Positions 47,901 to 55,579 of a stretch of 64,000 bases of DNA are shown piece by piece. Below the pieces are notes generated by a model. It was given only the letters and a program-made list of their open reading frames with translations. It was not told where the DNA came from and ran no database searches. The stretch lies in assembly GCA_030533445.1 (NCBI GenBank), contig CM060073.1, forward strand, positions 36,473,428 through 36,537,427, written 5' to 3'. This stretch comes from Cyprinodon diabolis. Lineage: Eukaryota > Chordata > Actinopteri > Cyprinodontiformes > Cyprinodontidae. The position numbers were made by a program, and so were the translations under genes. Numbering within the stretch: the stretch's first letter is position 1; each line of letters begins with the position of its first letter.

Positions 47901-50900
47901 TGAAAATTATAGCATTTCACCTTTCATTTGTCAACCAAATGTAGATGTCGTTTGGACGTAAATCATGTCATCTTTTCAATGTAATTTCGACCAATTTTTG
48001 CTTGGTGGGTAGTTGTTAGGTATGGAAGAAACGGCAATTACAAAACTGACTGCACTCCAAATCATGCTTTGCAATGTAAGTAAATATTGGACACACTGAT
48101 GTTGCAATGCTGGCCGCTGAAGACCAGGAAGGATGGACAATTCTCAGACTTTATTGTTAAAACATTACAGGTAAATTCTTGTCATACTCTTTGAAATCTT
48201 TTGTCTTGTCCATTTTCATATTTCCATGTCTTCAAAGACAAGGGATTTATTTGGTATCCAATATCAAACGGCCAACCTCCCATCATGACAATTCTAAATC
48301 TCTTCAGAACTTTCACTGTTATGCTATGGATATGGGATCAAAGAGATAAGCAGAAATAAACCACATCAATTAAAATGACTATCAAGTTAACCTTTAAATA
48401 TTCTTAATATATCACCAAAACCATAAAACACACATATGAGCAAATAGATACTATTAAAAAAATTTATACATATATATATACGGAGTGGCATCGTTCATTT
48501 TAATGAATTCTTCACCAGTGCATTATGGGCCGGATTTATCAAGATCCAATTTTGCGCGCAGTAATTTGCGCTCGCAAACTGGAATTTTGCGCGAGGGGCT
48601 GAACCATGGTTTGCGGGTGATTTAACAAGAGTGATTGCGTAACTGGTGGCAGGTGCAAAACTGTTGGAGACGCCCTATTTAAATGATGGTTTTGCGCGTT
48701 TTGTGGTTTGCGGCATGGCAGAAAGCGCAAAAGAAAATTCGACCCCATGGAAATGGAGGTGTTGGTGGATGAAGCCAACAAACATTTAAGTGAGCTACAG
48801 CAAAGAGGTGTGACTGTCACACAGAGGAACGCGATATGGGAACAAATCTGTCATAAAGTAAACGCTGTTGGTGAAACCTTGCGAACAGTGGATGAAGTAA
48901 AAAGAAGATACCAGGATATTAGAAGGCGAACCAAAGAAAAACTGGCATATAACAAAACATCTGCGAACAAAACAGGAGGGGGCACAGTAGATGAGATGCC
49001 TCTGACCAGCATTGAGGAACAAGTACAGCTGACGCTCTGTGAGGAGCAAATCACTGGGATTGCCGGGTATGACACACTTGACCAAACAGCAGGACACGGT
49101 AGGTGCACAATCTCAGAAAAGGTTTATTGAAAAGATTTATTCAGAACTGAAAAGAATGCACCACCTGTGAATTTAATGCTGTTTCAAGTCAAATACGTAA
49201 CTAAACATTTGCTTTACATTTAGAATCTGCATCAGAGGTCCAGCCATCATCAAATCCCCCTGTAGCAGCTGCCACCCCCGTGAGGCCTCGTATGAGCCTG
49301 GAACATATTGATTTGGAGTTGCTGCAAGAACAAAAAAAACAGTCTGCAGCCCTGCAGACAATTGCACGGGAGATGCGTGTGGCATCAACGTTGGCACGGG
49401 CGGCAAGGCGCGACACTCAGACCATAGCCACCCACTGCAGACAGATGGTCTCTGCAGTGTCTGCCCTGACGATGGCTGTCAATTCTGTGGCAAGAGGGAT
49501 ACGGGAAGGGATGCGGCCAATGACTACCCCCAATCCAGGTGGAGAAACGGCTCAACAAAGTGGCACAGCAACAAATAGGCAGCCAGGAACCGCAGAGGAA
49601 GGAGTGCGCACTGTGGGCAACTTCCACCTGCGTAAAAGGAGATACAAATAAATACTTGCAACACTTAAGTTGTCTGTTTGATTCTTCACTTTGTGGGGTA
49701 AAAAAAGGCTATATTTCTTTTACCATGTTGCTTAATCTAAAGGAAGTGTAACTTTTGCTGGACTTAACATAATTAGATGCTCAAACTAGTAGTTTGTACA
49801 AACTAGTGCATTAAGAAATTTAAATGTTACAGTGACACCCCACCCCCTCAAAAAAAAAAAAAACACAGGTGTTTTGTATTGGCCTGTAGAAAAATGCACA
49901 TACCAAATGGCTCACAAGAAGTGACTGTGGATGAGATTTTTGCGCATACGCATTCCCGCAGTATTGGCATGTTGCTCCACAGGCGCAGGGGGGAGGTCGG
50001 GATTCTCCGGTAGGGCGTCATGCTCCAGCCCGTGTTGTTTGGCAATGTTATGAAGCATGCAGCAGGTCACTACAATCTGGGCAACTTTTTCTGGCTTGTA
50101 CAGCAGTGCTCCACCAGTACGGTCCAAACATCGGAACCTGCTCTTCAAGATCCCAGAGGTGCGCTCCACAATGTTCCGGGTGCGAATATGGGCCTCATTG
50201 TATCCAATTTCTCCAGCAGTGGTCGGGTTGAGAACGGGTGTCAGGAGGAAGGGATGTAGGGGGTATGCACTGTCACCTTAAAAAAGAAATCTGTGTGAAT
50301 ACGACACTGATGAAGAAATTATTTCTTTTTCTAAATATTTGACTCACCTACAAGCCAGCCATCTCCAAACTCTCCATCACGCAACTTGGAAAACAGGTAG
50401 CTGTTTCTTAAAATGAAAGAGTCATGCACTGACCCGGGATATTTTGCCACAACGTTGGTAATGATGCCTTGGGCATCACAAACGCACTGCACATTCAAAG
50501 AATGCATGTGTTTGCGATTCCTATACACATGCTCACTTTCTGCAGGGGGCACAAGTTGAACATGGGTGCAATCAATCGCTCCAATCACTCCGGGAAATCC
50601 AGCGATTGCAAAAAAGCCTTGTTTGGTGTCATTTAGTGACTGCCGGTTGTGTGGAAACCTAATGACCTTTCTCATACGGCGACACATGGCATTTAGAACG
50701 TCGGACAGCACTTCTGAAAAATTTGATTGGGAGATCCCAGCTCTCGCTGCAACCGTACGCTGGAATGACCCAGATGCAAAAAGTGCAACGTTGCAAGGAG
50801 ATTTGTTATAGCTGGTATTGCGTGGGACCTCCTTGTGGCTGGCTCCAAATCCATTCGGAGTTCCCCCAACAGCTCCAAAATGGCAATGCTGGATAAACGA

Positions 50901-53900
50901 TACGTTTTGATGATCGTTTCCTCGTTCATTCCAAAAATATTCACACGGAGTGAAAAAATGCGCTCTCTGCGTCTCCTTGCTTCATTTCGATGTCTCCTTC
51001 TTGCGACAATAACCGCTGCCATGTGTGCGCAATTACGCATACAGACCATTTGCACCTTCTTTTGAAACGTGTTAAATATAGAGTCAGATACCGTTAGCAA
51101 AATTGCTTTCAGGTTTGATAAATCACTTTGCGAGTGCTAAATTAATATATTTACATGTTCTCCTCCCACAAGACGCACTTTTGCGTGTAAACGCCCCATA
51201 TTGAATATTCATTGCAGAAAAAGTACTAAATGGATAAGAGGCGCTATTTAGCACGTTTTAAAGACCAAATCCTTTTAGCACGCTGTTGATAGATCAGTTT
51301 GTACATTTTTTAGCGTGCGCAATGAAATAGCTCACGTTTTAATACACGCAAACCTTTGATAAATCCGGCCCTATGTGTTTTGTCCATGACTAATCGTAAA
51401 AAAAAATGCTGTATTGCATCAGAGAAAAAAAACAGGATTCTTCACATATCCATCACCACTGCTGTGTAGAGGTCAAGATAATTTTGCAAATGGGACCCAT
51501 ATGCATGGCTATGAAGTTTACTGCAAAGTATGTTGTTTTTAAGTCTGATTCAGCTTCAATTAAAATCAAGTAAAGTCTTCAGGCCAACATACAAATCATA
51601 TCCTTTGTGTTCGAGTTTAGATACAGACCTTAAAACCAGAAAATGTTAAATCCAAAAACTCTTTATATGGTGTTAAGTGAGAGCAATCGCTAAAGCAGTT
51701 AAAGCACCAACTTTCAGGTGTTGCTGTGACTCGAGTCCAGCTGTTACAAGTGTGAGTATTTGGGGAGGTCAGAGTTCAAATTGTTTCCCAGTTCACAGAA
51801 ACAGAGCTGATTTAAACTGGTCTTTTCTAAGTTTGCCACGCAACGTTTTTTTCTACAGTTTTCTAAAATCTAAAATTAGAATTTATAAAAGCTGAGAAGT
51901 GCACACATAAAAAAAAATCTCTGTAGGGTTGGGGAGTCTTTTTGGCTCCCAAAATCTTCAAGACTTTTCACAAAAAAAAAAAAAAAAAATAACAAACATT
52001 CCACAGATGCCTCTGCTGTTGATGGGAAGATGCCTTTATATGGAAACCAGCAATATCCAGGCAACAGTTAAAAGACATCTGCTGGGAGTTAAATAACAAT
52101 AAGACGAAGGGCAGAGTTTATCCCCTTAGAAACAAGTAAGATTGTAAAGTTGATTAAAGACTTAATGCTTCATCACAAAAAATGAACTTTTTGCTTCAGA
52201 CTCAACAGAAACCTTCCGGTTGTGGTGAGCACAGACAGCACCAAGACACCAATAGAGCAGGAAGGGGACTGAGAACAGGAAGCTCTCAAAACAATACTAA
52301 GTAAACTACTGAGTATAAATATAGCATTTTGAGAGTGAAGCCCACAGTTCAAGGGTAATGTAGAAGGTTAATATTTTCTCTTGCATAAAATTAACTTGCT
52401 ATGAGAAAAAAATATGATTATAAAGGTGATAGATTATTCATTATCTTGAGACCTAATACCTTAAAGAAGTGTTTGATGGCTGGAATGTGGGTGGCACACT
52501 CATTTCTCCTGTATTCATCCACATTTTGGCCGACCTGCAGACAAAGACAGGATGTATATATTTACATACATGTCATAAGCCTCTTAGGAAAAAAAGACAA
52601 GGGAAAAACAGACGGAAGAGTTAGACTGAAAATAATGTCAAATGACATTCTGTTTCCTTCATTTGTTGTTTGAAAGGTTAGACTTGCACCACAGTTTGAG
52701 ATATCTACGACAAGAATAAAAGAGTTAATGAGACGTATCCTGAAAATATATTTAGCATGATATATTTTCCTGAAAGTTATGAAAAACTAAGCCAGCAAAG
52801 GTGGATCTAGGCAAATTCACACAGCCATTTCATATCTATGTAGAGGGAATTTGTCCTATTTTACTACTGTTAGAACCAACTATTCATTATTTAATTCTCC
52901 TAATGGACACATTTTTTGATGGATTTTTTAGGAGTAACTTTAAATGCTAAAACCTTATGTAAAATCAAACTAGCTTACATATACTTTGACTCTGAACCTT
53001 TTATTAAACCCGATTTCCTATTCATCCCGTTACTTCCCACTTAAAATATGAGAAAGTATGTTCTAACTAAGGTAAGCACATCCTGTTTGTATATATATTA
53101 TACTGTGTAGGTAAAAAAAAGTGAATTACATAATGACTGCAATGTTACATGGTAGTAATATTTCAAAAATCTAACTGAGAACATCTCTCTCTGGTGGATA
53201 AGAATTCACTCACAGTCAAAAAGTCTTGCCGCATGCAGCTCCATGTCATGCTCAAATAAATTGGCAAACAAAAGACCAAAATGATAAAGTCACAAGATGA
53301 TCAGCGCCTACCCAAGGCATAAACAAACTAGGCTATGCTTTAGGCAAAACAGTAACGGTAGATATCCATGGAGTGATGTATACCCGACTGCAGTATGTGG
53401 TATTAGTTTTTGTTTGTGTTCCTATACAAAAAGCAGATCTCAGTAAAGGTGTTTTGCAACTACTAAAAATAAAACAAATGATATCTAACTCTAAAAATAT
53501 ATGCTGAGATTTACAAATAATCTGGTATTCTCAAATAATCATGCTAACGAAAAATTGCAATTATTTGTTACTTTAAAATATAGTCATTACAACCTAACCT
53601 TTACCATTATTCAACATGATTTATATTGTAGTGCTGTACATTGTACATAAGTGATATAAATATATCAGTCAATCACAATGATTTATTTTCAGCATCAACA
53701 TTCTATCACCCTTTGTTTCAAACATTCCTTTTACCAAAACCTGAAGAAAAGTCCAGGATGGGATAATCTTATTAAAAGTTTATGAAGATTTTTAGGCTGA
53801 TAGATGTTAGTCCTAACAGTTTGATGAGGAAACCCAAATACAGGTCCTTTTCCTTACATCCTTGGGTCAGTTCTGTAAGCAAAGAAAGTGTTTCAACAGT

Positions 53901-55579
53901 TAACAGCTGGAATACTCGCTTAATATCAAACATACCAAAAACTTTCCTAGGAAGAATCAAGACATGATCAAAGTAAATCTGAAGCATATGATAAAAATGT
54001 TTCGCAATATCCCTTTTCTTAACTTTCTCTGAACTTTCTTTATCATCCTAGGTTTGGAAACATAGGAATTTCATGTAAGGCTCTGCTTTATCTAGAGAAT
54101 ACAGACAGATTTTCGACACAGATAGTAATTGTAACTATGCTTATTCAGCTAATTACTAACATAAGAGGCTAAATAAAGACCTTAAGTTGTTGTCATTGTA
54201 TTAAAAATGTACCCCAAGTGCTCTTCAACGTATCCATTCTGATTAAAACTGTTCTCCTAAAATAAAAATACATTGATGTTCAAACCATAGAGGCTAAAGG
54301 AAGCACTCTGAGAGACTATTTAATAGTTATTATACTGGAATTGATATAAACTTGAATTGCTATAAACAAATTAGAGCTCTTTAGCGCCAGAAGATCAGAA
54401 ATTGCTCACAAATCTCTAGTCTGCTCCTAAAAAGCTTTAATCCTTTGTAGGACATGTTGCATACCCCTGCATGCCCCATCATTCAGTAAGGTCTAGAAGC
54501 ACAAGATTTATATCCAGTCTTTCAACAAAAAAAACTGCTATGTGGTTGTACTGTGCATGGTTTTTTGGGCTTTGACCACTTAGATTGGCCCTCGAATAAT
54601 GTATGACCTACTGTAAATTAAATTTTAAAAAGTTTTTAAAAGTTAAAAAGAAAGAAATTTGTAAAAATTTAGGTGACAAAGTTAAAAAGTTATCAGGAAA
54701 AGTTAAAAAAGTAAAACTTGCAAGTGTTTGTATCAGCATTAATTCTCCATGGTTATGTTTTAGCAAAGAAATTCTTTCACTGTGGGAGGGGTATTCATGA
54801 ATTTTGTATAGAAGCACTTTTGTTATTTTTCTTAAAATTGTCCGTTCCTTCTTATTACATTGTCCTTAATTTCTGCCATCAAAATAAACACATTTTTTGA
54901 ATGTTAAAAAAGTAGTAAGATCTTGTCCTGTCCTCCAATAACATTCTTGACTTGAAATTTAGATTTTCAAAGTATTTCAGTAAGTGCCTTATAAATCTTT
55001 AACAGTAGCCAGAAGTCAATATTAACTATTACTTTAACCTAGAGCCTTTATTTATTTAGAGTGGCATTCAAATTAGAATAATTAGCCCAAGGGTTACCTT
55101 TAAAAGAATGTATTAAAATTTATCAGGTTTTTCTCTTTGTTAGTACACTATAGTATGTACTGTATGTAGATGCTCTGAAATTGTTCTAAATGCTCCTGGC
55201 AATGTTTAAAGGAAACTAGTCTAAATATGTTCAGCTCTGTGTGTGTTTATGCATGAGGCTCTCTTTTATCTGTGCTGTTTTTATAGCAGTTGATGCAGCT
55301 TACCCAGCTTATCATAAGAATCCGAGGAGCACCTCCATCAATACCTCCTACTTTGCAAAGTCCGTACTGAGGTTGGGAGATGTGAAACTTTTCTGCCAGT
55401 TCTGCCATACCGCCCGCTGAAAAGGAAAGAAGTTTAAAGAAGGAAAAACAATATTTTTCACTTTATTTTGCAACAGAAAGGTTTAACTTTTCAATTACTT
55501 GACAAATTATCAGTTAAATTTACCTCCCGAGTCTGCCAATTTGAGCTTGTTGGAGACCCCTTCATAGGTAAATAATGCC
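32809..55579 (-). CDS. dbnl: Drebrin-like (Abp1 family) actin-binding adaptor, 15 exons, 5' partial
   Basis: Members of this family bind F-actin through an N-terminal ADF-homology domain and link it, through an SH3 domain, to endocytosis, membrane ruffling and synapse organisation. Coding exons on the minus strand: 55524-55579, 55304-55416, 52460-52534, 42755-42898, 42494-42571, 42202-42353, 40198-40252, 39814-39888, 39555-39663, 38907-39413, 37391-37945, 37212-37310, 37007-37128, 33061-33112, 32809-32945. All junctions have AG acceptors, GT donors and matching phases, giving about 775 codons without a stop. Domain order: ADF-H, Glu/Arg coiled coil, 'SMNPREFF' motif, Ser/Pro linker, acidic region, SH3. 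The SH3 ending argues for DBNL; 'NPREFF' and the long acidic tail recall drebrin, so the paralogue (dbnla, dbnlb or another) is not settled. Mammalian DBNL is about 430 residues. The first coding exon was not found and should lie beyond position 64000. Confidence 0.93.
33061..33112 (-). CDS. dbnl: Drebrin-like exon: start of SH3 domain
   Basis: Encodes '[17 protein letters not shown]', containing the ALYDY motif that opens SH3 domains and binds proline-rich ligands. DBNL has '[14 protein letters not shown]' at the same place. Acceptor CACCCCAG, donor GTAAGC. Confidence 0.95.
34778..35158. mobile_element. Nonautonomous hAT element, 381 bp
   Basis: Ends are TAGTGTTGC...GCAACACTA (9-bp inverted repeats). 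The element is flanked by a perfect 8-bp duplication, ATGAAAAT, at 34770-34777 and 35159-35166. Subterminal regions are full of ATCGGTATCGG-type units in opposite orientations. It has no transposase gene. The 8-bp duplication and terminal TA...TA identify the hAT superfamily; intact ends suggest a fairly recent insertion in the intron. Confidence 0.92.
35525..35673 (+). mobile_element. LINE 3' tail with (ATGG)18 microsatellite
   Basis: The sequence 'GGTGACCTGTCCAGGGTTTA' and 'CCCCAGCTGATGG' is the fish LINE 3' end, ending 'AGCAGGATAAGATGGATGG'. The terminal ATGG tract occupies 35602-35673. Only the last 75 or so bases of the LINE are kept. Confidence 0.75.
37001..37003 (-). other. In-frame stop just inside the last long intron
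   Basis: If the weak GTGTAG donor at 37006 is not used, translation adds one Val and stops here. That would give a protein without SH3, with the drebrin-type domain layout. Whether such a transcript exists cannot be told from the DNA. Confidence 0.4.
37007..37128 (-). CDS. dbnl: Drebrin-like exon before SH3
   Basis: Encodes '[20 protein letters not shown]' then '[20 protein letters not shown]'. It resembles drebrin's '...ASEGYFSQSQEEEFAQSEE' acidic end. The donor is GTGTAG, a poor match to consensus, and reading through it gives Val then a TAG stop (37001-37003). Confidence 0.83.
37212..37310 (-). CDS. dbnl: Drebrin-like exon: short linker
   Basis: Encodes '[20 protein letters not shown]' then '[12 protein letters not shown]', with split codons (Asp at the start, Gly at the end if joined to a following G). 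The segment 'TNGDCTQEE' resembles drebrin's 'LTNGETTQKEGTQ', supporting homology to drebrin's tail. Both boundaries are phase 1, so the 99-base exon could be skipped without a frameshift. Confidence 0.82.
37391..37945 (-). CDS. dbnl: Drebrin-like exon: expanded acidic region
   Basis: A 555-base exon, roughly half Glu/Asp. It opens '[20 protein letters not shown]' then '[13 protein letters not shown]', and continues with runs such as '[20 protein letters not shown]' to '...[12 protein letters not shown]'. No fold is expected. Human DBNL has only a short counterpart ('VQAEEEAVYEEPPEQE'); drebrin has a long acidic tail. The first residues are hydrophobic and may hold a short motif. Acceptor AACAG, donor GTAGTG, phase 1 at both ends. 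Confidence 0.88.
37946..38906 (-). other. Intron carrying a Tc1 remnant
   Basis: The 961-bp intron between the Ser/Pro-rich and acidic exons. Most of it (from 38078) is explained by a decayed Tc1-like element on the opposite strand. Confidence 0.8.
38078..38800 (+). mobile_element. Decayed Tc1-like transposon remnant
   Basis: The left end reads TACACTGCCTTGCAAAAATA, close to the fish Tc1 terminal repeat 'TACAGTGCCTTGCAAAAGTAT'. Sequence near 38220-38330 resembles the family's 5' region ('CCTTTTAATCTGATATCTAA', 'AATCCACAGCAACAAATTG'). Near 38700-38760 'ATACCATCCCCATTGTGAAA' followed by 'GTGGCAGCACTATGCTGTGG' matches the part encoding 'TIPTVKHGGGSIMLWG' of the transposase. Most of the coding region is deleted. 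Confidence 0.7.
38907..39413 (-). CDS. dbnl: Drebrin-like exon: long Ser/Pro-rich linker
   Basis: A 507-base exon. It begins '[20 protein letters not shown]' and continues with many Ser-Pro and Thr-Pro sites, including '[10 protein letters not shown]', '[18 protein letters not shown]' and '[18 protein letters not shown]'. This is a disordered region with candidate proline-directed phosphorylation sites and SH3-binding PxxP motifs. Donor GTAAGG. The opening 'RSLTD' block is the most structured-looking part. Confidence 0.88.
39555..39663 (-). CDS. dbnl: Drebrin-like exon: 'SMNPREFF' motif
   Basis: Encodes '[20 protein letters not shown]' followed by a Ser-rich run. The motif corresponds to '(A/S)AIIAQRPDNPREFFKQ' of drebrin and the 'HPREIFKQ' of DBNL. 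Acceptor CTATAG, donor GTACAT. Confidence 0.92.
39814..39888 (-). CDS. dbnl: Drebrin-like exon: end of coiled coil, '[10 protein letters not shown]'
   Basis: 25 codons, '[20 protein letters not shown]' then 'IEKAA'. It parallels drebrin's '...KKSESEVEEAA' and places a possible Arg-Arg-Ser-Glu-Ser kinase target here. Donor GTAAGT, acceptor TATCAG. Confidence 0.9.
40198..40252 (-). CDS. dbnl: Drebrin-like exon: short coiled-coil exon
   Basis: 18 codons, '[18 protein letters not shown]', plus the base completing a split Arg codon. Donor GTATGT, acceptor TTGATAG. It extends the charged helix and joins its neighbours in phase. Confidence 0.85.
40253..42201 (-). other. 1.9-kb intron with nested repeats
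   Basis: Intron within the coiled-coil coding part of the drebrin-like gene. Its 40425-41215 portion is the nested Tc1 remnant. The rest (41216-42201) is unassigned. Confidence 0.75.
40425..41215 (-). mobile_element. Tc1-like element remnant interrupted by another repeat
   Basis: On the minus strand, 41090-40981 encodes '[20 protein letters not shown]' then '[14 protein letters not shown]'. This is the Tc1 transposase block that contains the second catalytic Asp ('FQQDLAPAHTAK'). Similarity stops at about 40981. The C-terminal part reappears at 40740-40680 ('RPNNAD..K..I.ATW'-like), and the family's end sequence ('TTTGAATACTATGGCTTACAG' on the plus strand, from about 40470) closes it. The intervening 40750-40980 is unrelated, with 'CACCAAGTGCTTCACAAAAT' resembling a LINE tail. 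Confidence 0.72.
42202..42353 (-). CDS. dbnl: Drebrin-like exon: charged coiled coil
   Basis: Encodes a Glu/Arg/Lys-rich helix from '[20 protein letters not shown]' to '...[11 protein letters not shown]'. It is the coiled-coil or single-helix region that follows ADF-H in the family. Acceptor TTCCAG; donor GTGTGA is weaker than the others. Confidence 0.9.
42494..42571 (-). CDS. dbnl: Drebrin-like exon: conserved linker after ADF-H
   Basis: 26 codons, '[20 protein letters not shown]' then 'FWACAE'. This matches the highly conserved 'VG(T/S)xYQKT(N/D)A..E(M/I)KR...FW..A' block found in both drebrin and DBNL. Both boundaries are phase 0; the donor is GTAGGT. Confidence 0.93.
42755..42898 (-). 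CDS. dbnl: Drebrin-like exon: end of ADF-H domain
   Basis: 48 codons starting '[20 protein letters not shown]' and ending '...[12 protein letters not shown]'. It matches the 'GAHVTINARAEEDVE' segment of DBNL and then diverges. Donor GTGAGT, acceptor TTTCAG. Separated from the previous exon by a 9.6-kb intron that houses the Harbinger element. Confidence 0.9.
47095..47497. mobile_element. Nonautonomous hAT element, 403 bp
   Basis: Ends TAGAGCTGAAAC...GTTGCATCCCTA are imperfect inverted repeats of the fish hAT type 'TAGGGNTGCAAC'. Flanks GTTTGTTT (47087-47094) and GTTTGCTT (47498-47505) agree at 7 of 8 positions, as expected for an aged 8-bp duplication. 'AATCGACAGATTAATCGATT' near the right end is the usual subterminal sequence. 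No transposase. Confidence 0.85.
47690..48012. repeat. Probable dispersed repeat, unassigned
   Basis: Contains repeated units of the form 'GATGTTGAAAGGATGTTACG', 'AACCAAATGTAGATGTCGTT' and 'CCAATTTTTGCTTGGTGGGT'. These resemble fish repeats built from '(C/A)AACGTTGA(A)...TTTGACC..' units with 'GCCCAGTGGGT'-type ends. Boundaries and class are not determined. Confidence 0.35.
48527..48542 (+). repeat. Harbinger left terminal inverted repeat
   Basis: GGGCCGGATTTATCAA, identical to the inverted copy at 51356-51371. The duplication TAT precedes it. Confidence 0.95.
48747..49651 (+). CDS. Harbinger Myb/SANT-like DNA-binding protein (2 exons, start uncertain)
   Basis: Exons 48747-49098 and 49224-49651 (donor GTAGGT, acceptor TTTAG) give about 259 codons from the first in-frame ATG. 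In Harbinger elements this partner protein binds the transposon ends and carries the transposase into the nucleus. The N-terminal 75 residues form a Myb/SANT-like domain ('[20 protein letters not shown]', '[20 protein letters not shown]', '...[18 protein letters not shown]'). The second exon has a helical, Gln/Arg-rich part ('[20 protein letters not shown]') and a basic end ('[10 protein letters not shown]') that may be a nuclear signal. The coding frame continues upstream without ATG to at least 48708. An ATG at 48715 is in another frame and would join after one extra A at 48729-48732, so the true start may be there and disrupted. Confidence 0.85.
49912..51049 (-). pseudogene. HARBI1-type Harbinger transposase, one frameshift
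   Basis: Catalyses cut-and-paste transposition with a DDE nuclease. Exons 50348-51049 and 49912-50276 (donor GTGAGT, acceptor TTTTTAAG; 71-base intron) cover the whole protein. The ATG at 51049 starts '[20 protein letters not shown]'. The catalytic acids are visible: Asp in '[14 protein letters not shown]', Asp in '[10 protein letters not shown]', Glu in '[19 protein letters not shown]'. The C-terminus ('[19 protein letters not shown]') matches HARBI1 closely. The reading frame shifts by one at the T5 run 50778-50782, between '...[10 protein letters not shown]' and '[20 protein letters not shown]'. That could be a real mutation or a homopolymer sequencing error; otherwise the gene is intact. 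Confidence 0.9.
51356..51371 (-). repeat. Harbinger right terminal inverted repeat
   Basis: TTGATAAATCCGGCCC on the plus strand, the exact inverse of the left end. The duplication TAT follows it at 51372-51374. Confidence 0.95.
52460..52534 (-). CDS. dbnl: Drebrin-like exon: ADF-H actin-binding helix region
   Basis: 25 codons, '[20 protein letters not shown]' then 'KHFFK', aligning with 'VGE.VPDARK.ACASHV....FF' of drebrin and DBNL. This part of ADF-H domains carries the long helix that contacts actin. Acceptor CTGCAG, donor GTATTA, both ends in phase 0. Confidence 0.92.
52535..55303 (-). other. 2.8-kb intron of the drebrin-like gene
   Basis: AT-rich, with no further exon recognised and no clear mobile element. 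Some short open frames (for example 54603-54800) are Lys/Phe-rich low-complexity translations. Confidence 0.75.
55304..55416 (-). CDS. dbnl: Drebrin-like exon: central ADF-H domain
   Basis: Encodes '[20 protein letters not shown]' followed by '[17 protein letters not shown]'. It corresponds to the 'GGL.EL...KVMYGFC.VKD...LPKYVLINW' core of ADF-H domains in drebrins. Acceptor TTTTCAG, donor GTAAGC. The intron before it is only 107 bases. Confidence 0.92.
55524..55579 (-). CDS. dbnl: Drebrin-like exon: start of ADF-H domain
   Basis: Encodes '[18 protein letters not shown]' with a split codon at each end. The first base would complete a Trp codon, as in the 'W-ALFTYEG' of DBNL. Acceptor ends TTAACAG; donor is GTAAAT. 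This is the first coding exon visible in the window. Confidence 0.92.

Larger units (their letters stand above)
48527..51371. mobile_element. PIF/Harbinger DNA transposon, 2845 bp, near-complete
   Basis: Perfect 16-bp terminal inverted repeats GGGCCGGATTTATCAA (48527-48542 and, inverted, 51356-51371) are flanked by the 3-bp duplication TAT (48524-48526, 51372-51374). PIF/Harbinger elements make 3-bp duplications and carry two genes, and both are here: a Myb/SANT-like protein on plus and a DDE transposase on minus, convergent. The left subterminal region has repeated TTTGCG(C) units (48551, 48565, 48586) with related units at the right. Each gene appears to carry one single-base frameshift. 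It sits in an intron of the drebrin-like gene. Confidence 0.95.
42899..52459 (-). other. 9.6-kb intron of the drebrin-like gene, rich in transposons
   Basis: Separates the ADF-H helix exon from the ADF-H end exon. It hosts a hAT element (47095-47497) and the Harbinger element (48527-51371). The stretches 42899-47094 and 51372-52459 show no exon or defined repeat; 43600-44600 has some complex sequence without coding potential. Confidence 0.75.

Noticed and set aside
48715..48790. ATG-initiated frame at the start of the Harbinger Myb-like gene
   Set aside because: It terminates after about 24 codons with no homology. It matters only as a possible original start upstream of a one-base deletion.
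51672..51760. Possible tRNA-derived SINE head with a B-box-like 'GTGACTCGAGTCC'
   Set aside because: No convincing A box at the right spacing, no cloverleaf and no tail structure.
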